NCBI GenBank assembly: GCA_902764875.1
Contig: CACWXP010000011.1
Span: 32,485-96,484, forward strand
From: an uncultured Eubacteriales bacterium
Lineage (GTDB): Bacteria > Bacillota > Clostridia > Christensenellales > Aristaeellaceae
Length of the DNA: 64,000 bases
Direction: 5' to 3'
Below, piece after piece: positions 43,333 through 50,544 of this stretch (position 1 is its first letter; every line of letters starts with the position of its first letter). The notes beneath the pieces were generated by a model that saw nothing but the letters and a program-made list of their open reading frames with translations, had not been told where the DNA came from and searched no databases. The position numbers and the translations under genes were made by a program.

Positions 43333-44583
43333 TTACATATACCACCTGGGATCCCAGTACCGACAGCAGCAGGCGGCGCTGTCCGGAGCGTCGTCATGCT
43401 CGGCATGCTCTGTATAATCCATGATCTGGTTGATGTAGTCCGGATCTGTGCCGCGAAGGAAGATAATGTTCGGCCACCACTTTTTCATATACGTGGAAAT
43501 CTTGATAAACTTGTTCTGATTCTCCGAATAGGATTTTGCCCATTTGCCCCTGTGCCGGATTTCCTTGCAAAGAAAACCTTTGTCGCCGTTATCTTCGCAA
43601 TGCAAAGGCCAGCACAGAAGCCGATCCGCTTCCATGATGCATTCTTCAAGCACGGCATCCACAGGTTTGTGCCAAATCCGACCATAAAGATAGATTTTGT
43701 TACCGGTCCGTTTCGCGCAGGTGAAGGCCGTAAAATCGCTCCCGCCGTAGGCTGCGTCGATGTGAGAAATGCCATTCCGCAGTAGTTTCGGATCGTCTGT
43801 GAAAACCGGTGGCGTATCGAAAAAGGCTTCTTCCGATGCAATGTGTTTCAGCTCATAATTCGCTGCAAACAGTGAAGGCGTCATGGACTGCCGGATCTCA
43901 TCCAGCTTCTCGGTTGAAATCAGTCCCGTCTGGTAACAGTCGTACCGGTGGATGTTCGGCATCTTGCTGAACACGTCGTCCTTGTGCCAGGGCGTTCCCA
44001 GGTTGATAATCCTTCCTTCCCTGTTCCGGATGTTCTGCAGCTCATCATACTGCAGCTTGGTACGTTCTCTCTCGGCCCTGCTGATTCGGTCTGAAAGGTT
44101 GCAAATGTCGTCGGTAATCACGTAATAGGCGTGTTTGCCGGTGATACTGGCTCGCAGACCGATGCCCAGCAGCTGATGGGCGCCCATGGGCGATGTCCAG
44201 AGATTCGTCGAAATATGATCCGTACCTTCCGAAACAATTTGCAGCGGTTTGCCGTGCATAAAATTGCAAAAATCCTTCATGAGACCCGTTCGAAGGATCT
44301 TCGCCACCATCCCCAGCATCTCGCTTACGTCTTTGTCCGTTTTTCGGATAAAGATAATGTTCCTTTTCGGGTTCATCAGAAGGATCAGGGCAATTGCCAC
44401 AGCCAGGCAGGAGCTTTTGTAGCTCCCCCGGTGTGCCTGCAGCGTATAGTCTCCTTCACCGAAGACCATTTCATGGATCCATTCCCCGTGCAAAGGCGTC
44501 AGGTCTTTAAACCCGACTTCCTTGCCGACTTCATCCAGGTGGCTGAAGGCATCCTCCAGCATCTCCAGTTTCTGCTCATTCAT
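43333..44583 (-). CDS. Phage terminase large-subunit-like ATPase-nuclease
   Basis: The 416-residue protein has all parts of a TerL motor. The ATPase has a variant Walker A AHRGSYKSS (50-58), Walker B YYVITDDI (153-160) and a coupling motif LGTPWHKDD (195-203). The RNase H-like nuclease has HIDAAYGGSD (274-283), HCEDNGDKG (328-336) and HDDAPDSAA (396-404), which give the acidic metal-binding residues. It appears intact and is not eroded. It overlaps the first small YGKP gene by 8 bp. No portal, capsid, tail or integrase gene is near, so it is not part of an ordinary prophage in this window. Confidence 0.85.
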   Translation of the reverse strand: MNEQKLEMLEDAFSHLDEVGKEVGFKDLTPLHGEWIHEMVFGEGDYTLQAHRGSYKSSCLAVAIALILLMNPKRNIIFIRKTDKDVSEMLGMVAKILRTGLMKDFCNFMHGKPLQIVSEGTDHISTNLWTSPMGAHQLLGIGLRASITGKHAYYVITDDICNLSDRISRAERERTKLQYDELQNIRNREGRIINLGTPWHKDDVFSKMPNIHRYDCYQTGLISTEKLDEIRQSMTPSLFAANYELKHIASEEAFFDTPPVFTDDPKLLRNGISHIDAAYGGSDFTAFTCAKRTGNKIYLYGRIWHKPVDAVLEECIMEADRLLCWPLHCEDNGDKGFLCKEIRHRGKWAKSYSENQNKFIKISTYMKKWWPNIIFLRGTDPDYINQIMDYTEHAEHDDAPDSAACCCRYWDPRWYM

Positions 44584-44893
44584 GGTTCAATGCTCCTCTC
44601 TTCATTTTGATTCTCTCAACCAAAGCCTGAATGCTGACGCCGGATTCTTCCGGAGTTCTCTCTTCCGCTTCAAGCTTCAGAACACCTTCAGGTTTTCCGT
44701 ATGTCCGGTTCAGAATCATGTCAATCACCTGAATTTGCGCATTCAGCGGCGCCTTGGGGTTATCAAGGACTCTTTCGATTACATCGACAGCCAGTGGTGC
44801 AAGGCTTAATATCTTCCTTTGGGGATCCTTCTCCTCATAAGAATTCGCCGCTTCCATGGCGATAATGTTGGGTCCGGCTGGAGTGTGTTTCAT
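44576..44893 (-). CDS. Terminase small-subunit-like YGKP protein, paralogue 1
   Basis: The 105-residue protein has the core LAPLAVDVIERVLDNPKAPL, IQVIDMILNRTYGKPEGVL and a helical end SIQALVERIKMKRGALNHE. It is first in the cassette and overlaps the TerL-like gene by 8 bp, the usual TerS-TerL order. GGAAAGGATGATCTTGC precedes its ATG. The terminator at 44928-44962 lies just upstream, so expression probably depends on read-through or antitermination. Confidence 0.65.
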   Translation of the reverse strand: MKHTPAGPNIIAMEAANSYEEKDPQRKILSLAPLAVDVIERVLDNPKAPLNAQIQVIDMILNRTYGKPEGVLKLEAEERTPEESGVSIQALVERIKMKRGALNHE

Positions 44894-44927
44894 GCAAGAT
44901 CATCCTTTCCTATTTATATATGGATAG

Positions 44928-44962
44928 AAAAAAACCGGTCCGGAGTTTTCTCCGAATCGGTT
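44928..44962 (-). terminator. Intrinsic terminator in the leader of the terminase-like cassette
   Basis: AACCGaTtCGGAG-AAAA-CTCCGgaCCGGTT followed by seven T residues in the minus transcript. It lies 35 bp before the first cassette gene and downstream of the leader promoter, so it either ends a separate small RNA or acts as an attenuator. Confidence 0.85.
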
Positions 44963-45035
44963 GATTCTCGCTGTCTTGATTTTAGTACATCATATTGATA
45001 TCATCCATGAACAATAATATTCAACAGTCATTGAC

Positions 45036-45056
45036 GTGTCATAGGAGTGTCATAGG
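45036..45056. repeat. GTGTCATAGG tandem pair, 11-bp period
   Basis: Two copies of GTGTCATAGG start 11 bp apart, overlapping the end of the 27-codon frame. The GTG-T/A-CA core resembles the GTGACA of the larger array at 45241. Confidence 0.7.
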
Positions 45057-45133
45057 CGTGATTCTTTCCCGTTGCCTTTCAAATCCTGTTCGACAACATA
45101 TCTGATATCATATATCGAAACGGCATTCAACAT
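45050..45133 (-). CDS. Possible 27-residue leader peptide
   Basis: A short frame from ATG 45133 with GGGAG five bases ahead begins MLNAVSIYDIRYVVE and ends KGNGKESRL. It has coding-like character but I have no homologue to support it. Its stop falls in the GTGTCATAGG pair. Confidence 0.3.
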   Translation of the reverse strand: MLNAVSIYDIRYVVEQDLKGNGKESRL

Positions 45134-45165
45134 GCAATCTCCCGGTTATCAACCGGCAATTTTTT

Positions 45166-45201
45166 TCAAATGAAAAACCTTGCACGCTGCTCGCACATCA
45201 T
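45166..45201 (-). CDS. Possible 11-residue leader peptide
   Basis: MMCEQRARFFI from ATG 45201 in the leader, with a weak GGGTG ribosome site. It is included only because it lies between the two other tiny frames. Confidence 0.15.
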   Translation of the reverse strand: MMCEQRARFFI

Positions 45202-45240
45202 AATAATATCACCCTGGGCAGCGGTACACAAGGAGTACGC

Positions 45241-45306
45241 TCCTGTCACTCCCCTGTCACTCCCCTGTCACTCCCCTGTCACTCCCCCGTCACTCCCCTG
45301 TTACTC
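45241..45306. repeat. Six-copy 11-bp tandem repeat
   Basis: Six head-to-tail units of consensus CCCTGTCACTC. Units two to four are identical; the first, fifth and sixth each differ by one base. The period is close to one DNA helical turn, so bound proteins would line up on one face. There are no spacers, so it is not CRISPR. Confidence 0.95.
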
Positions 45307-45307
45307 T

Positions 45308-45361
45308 TTAAAGCGGTTTAACAGTTACAACTTCCGGTAGGTAATGTATTCTCCTCATCAT
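45308..45361 (-). CDS. Possible 17-residue leader peptide
   Basis: MMRRIHYLPEVVTVKPL starts at ATG 45361 with AAGGAG six bases ahead, an excellent ribosome site, about 15 bases after the predicted transcription start. Its stop lies 2 bp before the 11-bp repeat array. Too short to judge by coding statistics. Confidence 0.4.
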   Translation of the reverse strand: MMRRIHYLPEVVTVKPL

Positions 45362-45382
45362 GAGAATCTCCTTGCAGTTTAC

Positions 45383-45411
45383 AGTATATTGTTTATCGCA
45401 GAGGTTTTCAA
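45383..45411 (-). promoter_or_regulatory. Promoter of the cassette leader
   Basis: Minus-strand TTGAAA (45406-45411) and TATACT (45383-45388), spacing 17 bp. Just upstream are two AGAGGAARTGAG repeats. Confidence 0.7.
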
Positions 45412-45445
45412 GAGGAAATGAGTGGCATTCAGAGGAAGTGAGAGG
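45411..45445. repeat. Two AGAGGAARTGAGnGG repeats upstream of the leader promoter
   Basis: Copies at 45411-45425 and 45431-45445, 20 bp apart (about two helical turns), abut the -35 box. They may bind an activator. The stretch 45446-45554 shows nothing else. Confidence 0.5.
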
Positions 45446-45554
45446 CTGTTTTTTACAGATCTTAATACTTCGAACGCCAGAGAGCAAGAACAGTGGTTTT
45501 AGCTAAAGACATCCAGACAAGTATTTACAGGATTGTGAATGAGTCTTCTTAAGT

Positions 45555-45588
45555 GAAAAAAGCCATCCCACAATGGGACAGCTTTTTC
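45555..45588. terminator. Terminator after the sugar ABC operon
   Basis: AAAAAGC-TCCCA-TTG-TGGGA-GCTTTTT type stem with T tracts on both strands, just past the last permease stop. Confidence 0.85.
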
Positions 45589-45599
45589 AAAAACCAATT

Positions 45600-46670
45600 C
45601 TAACCTTTCGCGATAGAAACAGCGCCGGCCTTTTTTGCCTTGGCTTTATCACGTGCACTGAGAATCACGCTCTGAAGGAGAATGAAAACACCCAGCAAGG
45701 CACCGCTGGCCATATCCTGCCACCAGGAGTCATTCAGCTTGCTCATGCCAATGATCTTCTGGATCGTAGCCAGGATCATCGTTCCGAAGAAGGTGCCGAT
45801 CACATTGCCGACGCCGCCGGTCAGCAGCGTTCCGCCGATTATCGAAGCGGCAATTGCGTCCATTTCACTTCTCATGGCGACACTCGCATTTCCCGTCGGT
45901 TTATGCATGAGGAATACAAAGCCCGCAATACCACTCAAAAGTCCGCTGATAACATAGCTCATGAAACGGGTCCGCTTCACATTGATACCGAGCATCAGAG
46001 CGCTTTGCTGATTTCCGCCGAGGGCGTAGATATTCCGTCCGAGCTTTATATACCGGAGCATCAGGAAGCTAAGCACAACCACCAGCAGCGCAACCACAGC
46101 GCCAATCTCAAGCTTTGCAGGGATTGTGTTTCCGTTCTGTGCAATATATCCAAGGAACGGGATTTCGATCTTATTACTGCGGAAAGCATAGAACGCGGCA
46201 TGGGTCTGAGCAGAAACCTTCACAGGTTCCACAGAAAGCATAGTCGTAAGTCCTCTGGACAGGAACATACCGGCAAGAGTTACGATAAAGGGTTGTATCT
46301 CCAGATAACTGATAAGGAAGCCCTGGCCCACGCCGAAAGCAAGGCCAATTCCCAAAGCGAGAAGCAAGGTGACAATAATTCCCAATGCATTCTGCGGTGC
46401 CGAATTGTTCAGGAAGATTGAACAAGCCATGACGGTCAGGCTGATGACACCGCCGACACTGATATTAATGCCGCCACCAATCATTACGATGGACAAGGCG
46501 CATGAAATAATAATCAGGTATGCATTATCATTCAGGAGGTCAAAGAACATTTGGAACTTTTCAAATCCCTGGACACCGGTGACGATGGCCGCAATATACA
46601 TGACCGCGAAAATACAGACGGCGATCGTTGTTAGCAGCTGGGTATTGTTCAAAGGCTCTCTGCGTTTCAT
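45600..46670 (-). CDS. Sugar ABC transporter permease, YjfF type
   Basis: The 356-residue protein has about nine to ten membrane helices and the BPD_transp_2 signatures IGGGINISVGGVISL, IQPFIVTLAGMFLSRGL and AIAASIIGGTLLTGGVGNVIG (in pieces). It resembles YjfF, one half of the galactofuranose-type importer channel. I chose ATG 46670 with GAGGTGATC; the earlier GTG is within the ribosome site. It overlaps nothing and starts 3 bp inside the end region of the upstream permease. Confidence 0.93.
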   Translation of the reverse strand: MKRREPLNNTQLLTTIAVCIFAVMYIAAIVTGVQGFEKFQMFFDLLNDNAYLIIISCALSIVMIGGGINISVGGVISLTVMACSIFLNNSAPQNALGIIVTLLLALGIGLAFGVGQGFLISYLEIQPFIVTLAGMFLSRGLTTMLSVEPVKVSAQTHAAFYAFRSNKIEIPFLGYIAQNGNTIPAKLEIGAVVALLVVVLSFLMLRYIKLGRNIYALGGNQQSALMLGINVKRTRFMSYVISGLLSGIAGFVFLMHKPTGNASVAMRSEMDAIAASIIGGTLLTGGVGNVIGTFFGTMILATIQKIIGMSKLNDSWWQDMASGALLGVFILLQSVILSARDKAKAKKAGAVSIAKG

Positions 46671-46672
46671 GA

Positions 46673-47752
46673 TCACCTCACCCCCTTTGCGGTACTGAGC
46701 TGCCTGCCGGATTTCATTTTATTGGAGAGAGCGGCAATCTTGCTCTTAATCACCGGGGAGCCGGCAACCACGATGACGATAATCACAATCGCCTTATAGG
46801 CCTTTACATTCACGGTTGCAACGTTCATTGCATAAAGCGTTGTGGTCAGCATCTGGATAATATAAGCACCCATAATACTGCCGGCGATTCTGAATTTGCC
46901 GCCGCCCAGATTGTTTCCGCCGATGGCAACAGCAAGAATTGCGTCCATTTCAACATCAACGAGCAGGGTTTTATGGCTTAATTGGGCCATACGGCAAACG
47001 CCGATCATGGAAGCGACTGCTACACAGACTCCCAGCAAGACAAAACTCAACAGCTTGATAACTGTAGGATTGATGCCGTTCAACCGGGCCGCACCCTGAT
47101 TGATACCAACCGACTGTGTATAGAGCCGGAGGTTCGTAAACCTGAAAACCAGGGACAGAATGATACCGACAAGAACAACCGCAAAGATCGGCGTAGGGAT
47201 CGGAATTCCCGGAATCGTCATACCCATTGCCCGAATAATCGGACTGTTCAGCTGGGGTGTGGCGCTGCCGGTGATCCAGTATGCAATGGAGCGTCCGCAG
47301 GAGAACAGGATCAGGGTTGCAATCATCGGTTGTATTCTGAAGACGGCAACCAATGTTCCGTTAAACATCATAAAGGCAACAGCAGCAAGTATGCAGACCA
47401 GCACACCCAAAATTACGGAACCGGCGGTGATTTCCTCACCGGACTTGAGAACCTTCACAAAGAAACTGCCTGCAATGGCTCCGACCGCCCCGACGGAAAT
47501 ATCCTGACCTCCGCAAGCCGCGGTCACCAGCGTCATACCCATGGCAATAATCGCCAGAGCGCTTGCATTATCAATAATCGTGATCAGATTACCGCTGAGT
47601 ACGCTGTTTCCGTCATTGTTCACTGCAACCTTGATAGCGAAAAAATTCGGATCGCGGATGAGGTTGAACAGAAGCAGAATCGCCAATGCGGTCAGCGGGA
47701 TCAGAAGCTGACCGAGCGCACTCTTTTTTCCGTTTTTGCTCTTCGAGTTCAT
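46673..47752 (-). CDS. Sugar ABC transporter permease, YtfT type
   Basis: The 359-residue membrane protein carries AMGMTLVTAACGGQDISVGAV (in pieces), IQPMIATLILFSCGRSIAYW (20 residues) and ILAVAIGGNNLGGGKF. It pairs with the YjfF-type permease in a heterodimeric channel. ATG 47752 has GGAGGTGAACGGTAAC ahead, and the ATPase stop lies immediately upstream. Confidence 0.93.
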   Translation of the reverse strand: MNSKSKNGKKSALGQLLIPLTALAILLLFNLIRDPNFFAIKVAVNNDGNSVLSGNLITIIDNASALAIIAMGMTLVTAACGGQDISVGAVGAIAGSFFVKVLKSGEEITAGSVILGVLVCILAAVAFMMFNGTLVAVFRIQPMIATLILFSCGRSIAYWITGSATPQLNSPIIRAMGMTIPGIPIPTPIFAVVLVGIILSLVFRFTNLRLYTQSVGINQGAARLNGINPTVIKLLSFVLLGVCVAVASMIGVCRMAQLSHKTLLVDVEMDAILAVAIGGNNLGGGKFRIAGSIMGAYIIQMLTTTLYAMNVATVNVKAYKAIVIIVIVVAGSPVIKSKIAALSNKMKSGRQLSTAKGVR

Positions 47753-47753
47753 G

Positions 47754-49310
47754 TTACCGTTCACCTCCCGCAATTGTCTTCATGACCGAGGCCTGGGTCA
47801 GTTGGTCACCGGTCAGTTCACCGACAATATTCCTGTCTCTCATAACAATCAGCCGACTGCATGTACGCAGCATTTCCTCAATTTCAGAAGAGATGAACGT
47901 AATGCTCATGTTCTCCTCAGTTGCCAATTTCAGCACCAGTTTCTGAATTTCAAGTTTGGTACCAACGTCGATGCCGCGGGTCGGCTCGTCCAGAATGAGA
48001 TAATCCGGATGTGTCAACAACCAGCGGGCCAGAATCACCTTCTGCTGGTTTCCACCTGAAAGGCTTCCCACTGGCGTTTCCTGGCTTGCAGTTTTGATGC
48101 TGAGTGCCTTGATATATTCATCGGCAAATTCTTCCATTTCCTTCTTGCTCATGGGATGGAAGAAACCTTTCATGACCTGCAGTGCAAGAATAATATTCTC
48201 GCGAACCGAAAGATCAGCTATAATTCCATCGCGTTTACGGTCTTCAGGCAGATAACCGATGCCTGCTTTCATGGCGTCATGCGGCTTTGTAATATTGACT
48301 TTCTTTCCCTTTACCTGTACATCGCCGCCCGTTACCCGGTCGGCTCCGAAGATCGCCCTAACGCTTTCACTGCGTCCGGAACCCAGCAGGCCGGTAAAGC
48401 CGTTTACCTCACCCTCGTGAATCACAAAGTCGAAAGGTTTACTTTCAGAGCTGGAAAGGTCTTTTGCCTGATAGACCACTTTTTCCCCGGCAGTCTTTTT
48501 CTGTCCGATCTCCTCGAGATCCGCAAGATCGTCCAGATTCTTGCCCATCATCCTGGCGACCAGCTCCACCTGCGGCAGATCGCTGATAGGATACTCACCG
48601 ACCAGTTCGCCGTTGCGAAGCACGGTAATACGATCGCTGACTTCATATACCTGCTCAAGGAAATGAGTTACAAAGATGATACCGACACCGCGGCTCTTCA
48701 GATCGCGCATAAGTCCGAAAAGCATCTGGACTTCCTTATCATCCAGAGACGAGGTCGGTTCATCCAGAATCAGAACCTTACAATTCATGTCCACCGCACG
48801 GGCGATAGCCACCATCTGCTGCACAGCCAGGGAACAGTTCCCAAGTTCCTGCTTGGCCCTGGCGGGAACACCCAGACTTTTCAGGATTTCATTCGCTCTT
48901 TTTTCGTAATCCTTCCAGTGCACCATTTGTCCCTTGTTTCTGCCGATAAACATATTTTCCGCCACGGTCAGATTCGGGCACAGAGTGATTTCCTGATACA
49001 CTGTTGCAATACCGATATCCTGCGCTTCCTGTGGAGAATGAATATGCGCTTCCCCTTCCACACCTTCCACCCAAATGCTTCCGCCGTCCTTTTCATGAAC
49101 GCCGGTCAGCACCTTGATCAGCGTTGATTTTCCCGCTCCGTTTTCACCCATGAGCGCATGAATCTCGCCCTTTCGAAGGGTAAAATCCACTTTATTCAGC
49201 GCTTTTGTGCCCGGAAACCGCTTATCGATACCGCGCATTGCCAGAACAACATCCTTATCCAGCTGCTTTGAAGCTTTCAGTTCCTTCGCCGAGACCACTC
49301 GATTTTCCAT
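47754..49310 (-). CDS. Sugar ABC transporter ATP-binding protein (double ATPase, YtfR type)
   Basis: The 518-residue protein has two fused ABC domains. The first has Walker A GENGAGKST, a signature-like NCSLAVQQMVAIARA and Walker B LILDEPTSSLD. The second has a degenerate Walker A region LLGSGRSES, signature LSGGNQQKV and LILDEPTRGID. This is the layout of ribose/galactose-class importers. It drives uptake with the two permeases downstream. Confidence 0.95.
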   Translation of the reverse strand: MENRVVSAKELKASKQLDKDVVLAMRGIDKRFPGTKALNKVDFTLRKGEIHALMGENGAGKSTLIKVLTGVHEKDGGSIWVEGVEGEAHIHSPQEAQDIGIATVYQEITLCPNLTVAENMFIGRNKGQMVHWKDYEKRANEILKSLGVPARAKQELGNCSLAVQQMVAIARAVDMNCKVLILDEPTSSLDDKEVQMLFGLMRDLKSRGVGIIFVTHFLEQVYEVSDRITVLRNGELVGEYPISDLPQVELVARMMGKNLDDLADLEEIGQKKTAGEKVVYQAKDLSSSESKPFDFVIHEGEVNGFTGLLGSGRSESVRAIFGADRVTGGDVQVKGKKVNITKPHDAMKAGIGYLPEDRKRDGIIADLSVRENIILALQVMKGFFHPMSKKEMEEFADEYIKALSIKTASQETPVGSLSGGNQQKVILARWLLTHPDYLILDEPTRGIDVGTKLEIQKLVLKLATEENMSITFISSEIEEMLRTCSRLIVMRDRNIVGELTGDQLTQASVMKTIAGGER

Positions 49311-49359
49311 TTGGGCTGCTCCTTCCCGACCCGATTGTATCCTGCAGGACGTTTCTTAA

Positions 49360-49406
49360 AGAAAGCGCGGTATGAACGCGCGCTTACCGTTTGTTCATAC
49401 CGCGCC
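49360..49406 (-). terminator. Hairpin between substrate-binding and ATPase genes
   Basis: A perfect 13-bp stem GCGCGGTATGAAC / GTTCATACCGCGC followed by TTTCTTT. It probably ends most transcripts after the binding-protein gene, giving more binding protein than transporter. Confidence 0.8.
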
Positions 49407-49425
49407 AAGTCAAGCCTTTTTTGAA

Positions 49426-50382
49426 TTACTTCAGGCCGTAAGTGTCAACATCTTCCTGGGTGATGGTGGTGGCATCGAAGCCCTTTTCTTCATTGTAGAT
49501 GATACCGCCTTCGATGGTTTCGCCAGCTTCCAGCTTCTTGATCATGTCGTCAATCACAGCCGCCTGGAAGGGGCTGCACTGTCCGTCGTAGTTCCATTCG
49601 CCGGCCAGCAGCTTTTCAAGCGCCCAAGCATTGCAGTCAAAGCCCATGATTATCACGTCGCCGTCGACACCGTGGGTGATGCCCTTCTCGTCCAGAGCAG
49701 TCACAACGCCGCGGGCCATGCCATCATTTTCAGCGTACACAACGTTGAAGGTCTTGCCAGCGTCGATCGCGGCCAGGGCGATGGCGTGCGCTTCGTCTTC
49801 AGACCAGCTGTCTCCGCCGGTGCCTTCATGAACGATGGTCCACTTGTCATCCGCTTCGCACTTGGCGGCCAGAGCGCCGGACCGGCCCAGCTGCGCAGCG
49901 CTGCCCAGCTGTCCCTGGATGTGCAGGATGTCATACTTCTCAAGGTTCAGGCTTTCCAGCCAAGCAACAGCGGTTTCACCTTCCTGGTCCATGTTGGAAA
50001 CGACAGCAGCGGTGTAGAGCTCAGGATCGCATTCGATCAGACGGTCGAACAGGAACACCTGGATGCCGTTGTCTTTTGCTTCCTGCAGAACTTCGTCCCA
50101 ACCGGTGGTTTCAGCGGCGGAAACCAAGATGTACTTCACACCAGCGGTGATGAAGCCCTTGAAAGCTTCCAGCTGCTTGTCGGCGGTAGGAGCGGTTACA
50201 AACGTGGCATCGTAGCCGTTCTCAGCGGTGAAAGTGGCGTTCAGGTCAGCAACGTTGGCCTGACGATAGCCGGATTCAGAGGGGTCCAGATTGATGATGC
50301 CGACTTTGATTCCGTCCGCCAGAGCGGAAGCGGCGCACAGCACCATTACCAGAGCGAGTACCAGAGCAAGGATCTTCTTCAT
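49426..50382 (-). CDS. Sugar ABC transporter substrate-binding protein (YtfQ-like)
   Basis: The 318-residue protein has a signal peptide (MKKILALVLALVMVLCAASALA) with ALA-D cleavage. The Cys there lacks a proper lipobox, so it is probably released or held by other means. The mature protein is a peripla_BP_4 fold: VGIINLDPSESGYRQANV, FDRLIECDPELY, VVYAENDGMARGV and IIMGFDCNAWALEKL. It resembles galactofuranose/pyranose-binding YtfQ; the actual ligand is unknown. GGAGGAGAAAACCT precedes the ATG. Confidence 0.93.
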   Translation of the reverse strand: MKKILALVLALVMVLCAASALADGIKVGIINLDPSESGYRQANVADLNATFTAENGYDATFVTAPTADKQLEAFKGFITAGVKYILVSAAETTGWDEVLQEAKDNGIQVFLFDRLIECDPELYTAAVVSNMDQEGETAVAWLESLNLEKYDILHIQGQLGSAAQLGRSGALAAKCEADDKWTIVHEGTGGDSWSEDEAHAIALAAIDAGKTFNVVYAENDGMARGVVTALDEKGITHGVDGDVIIMGFDCNAWALEKLLAGEWNYDGQCSPFQAAVIDDMIKKLEAGETIEGGIIYNEEKGFDATTITQEDVDTYGLK

Positions 50383-50430
50383 AGGTTTTCTCCTCCATTA
50401 ATCTTTTTGGCATTCCTGCCATTTGTCTTT

Positions 50431-50458
50431 ATTATAGAAAAGAGCCCCTGAATTTGAA
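50431..50458 (-). promoter_or_regulatory. Promoter of the sugar ABC operon
   Basis: TATAAT (50431-50436) on the minus strand with a poor -35 (TTCAAA, 16-bp spacing), the pattern of an activator-dependent promoter. The nearby AraC-type response regulator is the likely activator. Confidence 0.5.
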
Positions 50459-50470
50459 ATACAGAGGCTT
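50437..50470 (-). terminator. Intrinsic terminator after the response regulator gene
   Basis: AGCCtCTG ... CAGgGGCT stem followed by CTTTTC; it overlaps the spacer of the ABC promoter. Confidence 0.6.
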
Positions 50471-50544
50471 TTTATTTTGGTTCAAATTTTTCCGTTTATG
50501 ACATTTTTTAGTTGTTTTTCAGTTTATTTTCTTTCCGGAGTTGT

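Larger units (their letters stand above)
44963..45376 (-). ncRNA. Putative leader RNA ahead of the terminase-like cassette
   Basis: Between a good promoter (45383-45411) and an intrinsic terminator lies a roughly 410- to 450-base transcript with no normal gene. It contains two sets of 11-bp repeats and three tiny frames (17, 11 and 27 codons). It could be a regulatory leader or a free-standing RNA. This is inferred from layout only. Confidence 0.4.

Noticed and set aside
45241-45306. CRISPR array
   Set aside because: The 11-bp units are contiguous with no spacers, and no cas gene is present.
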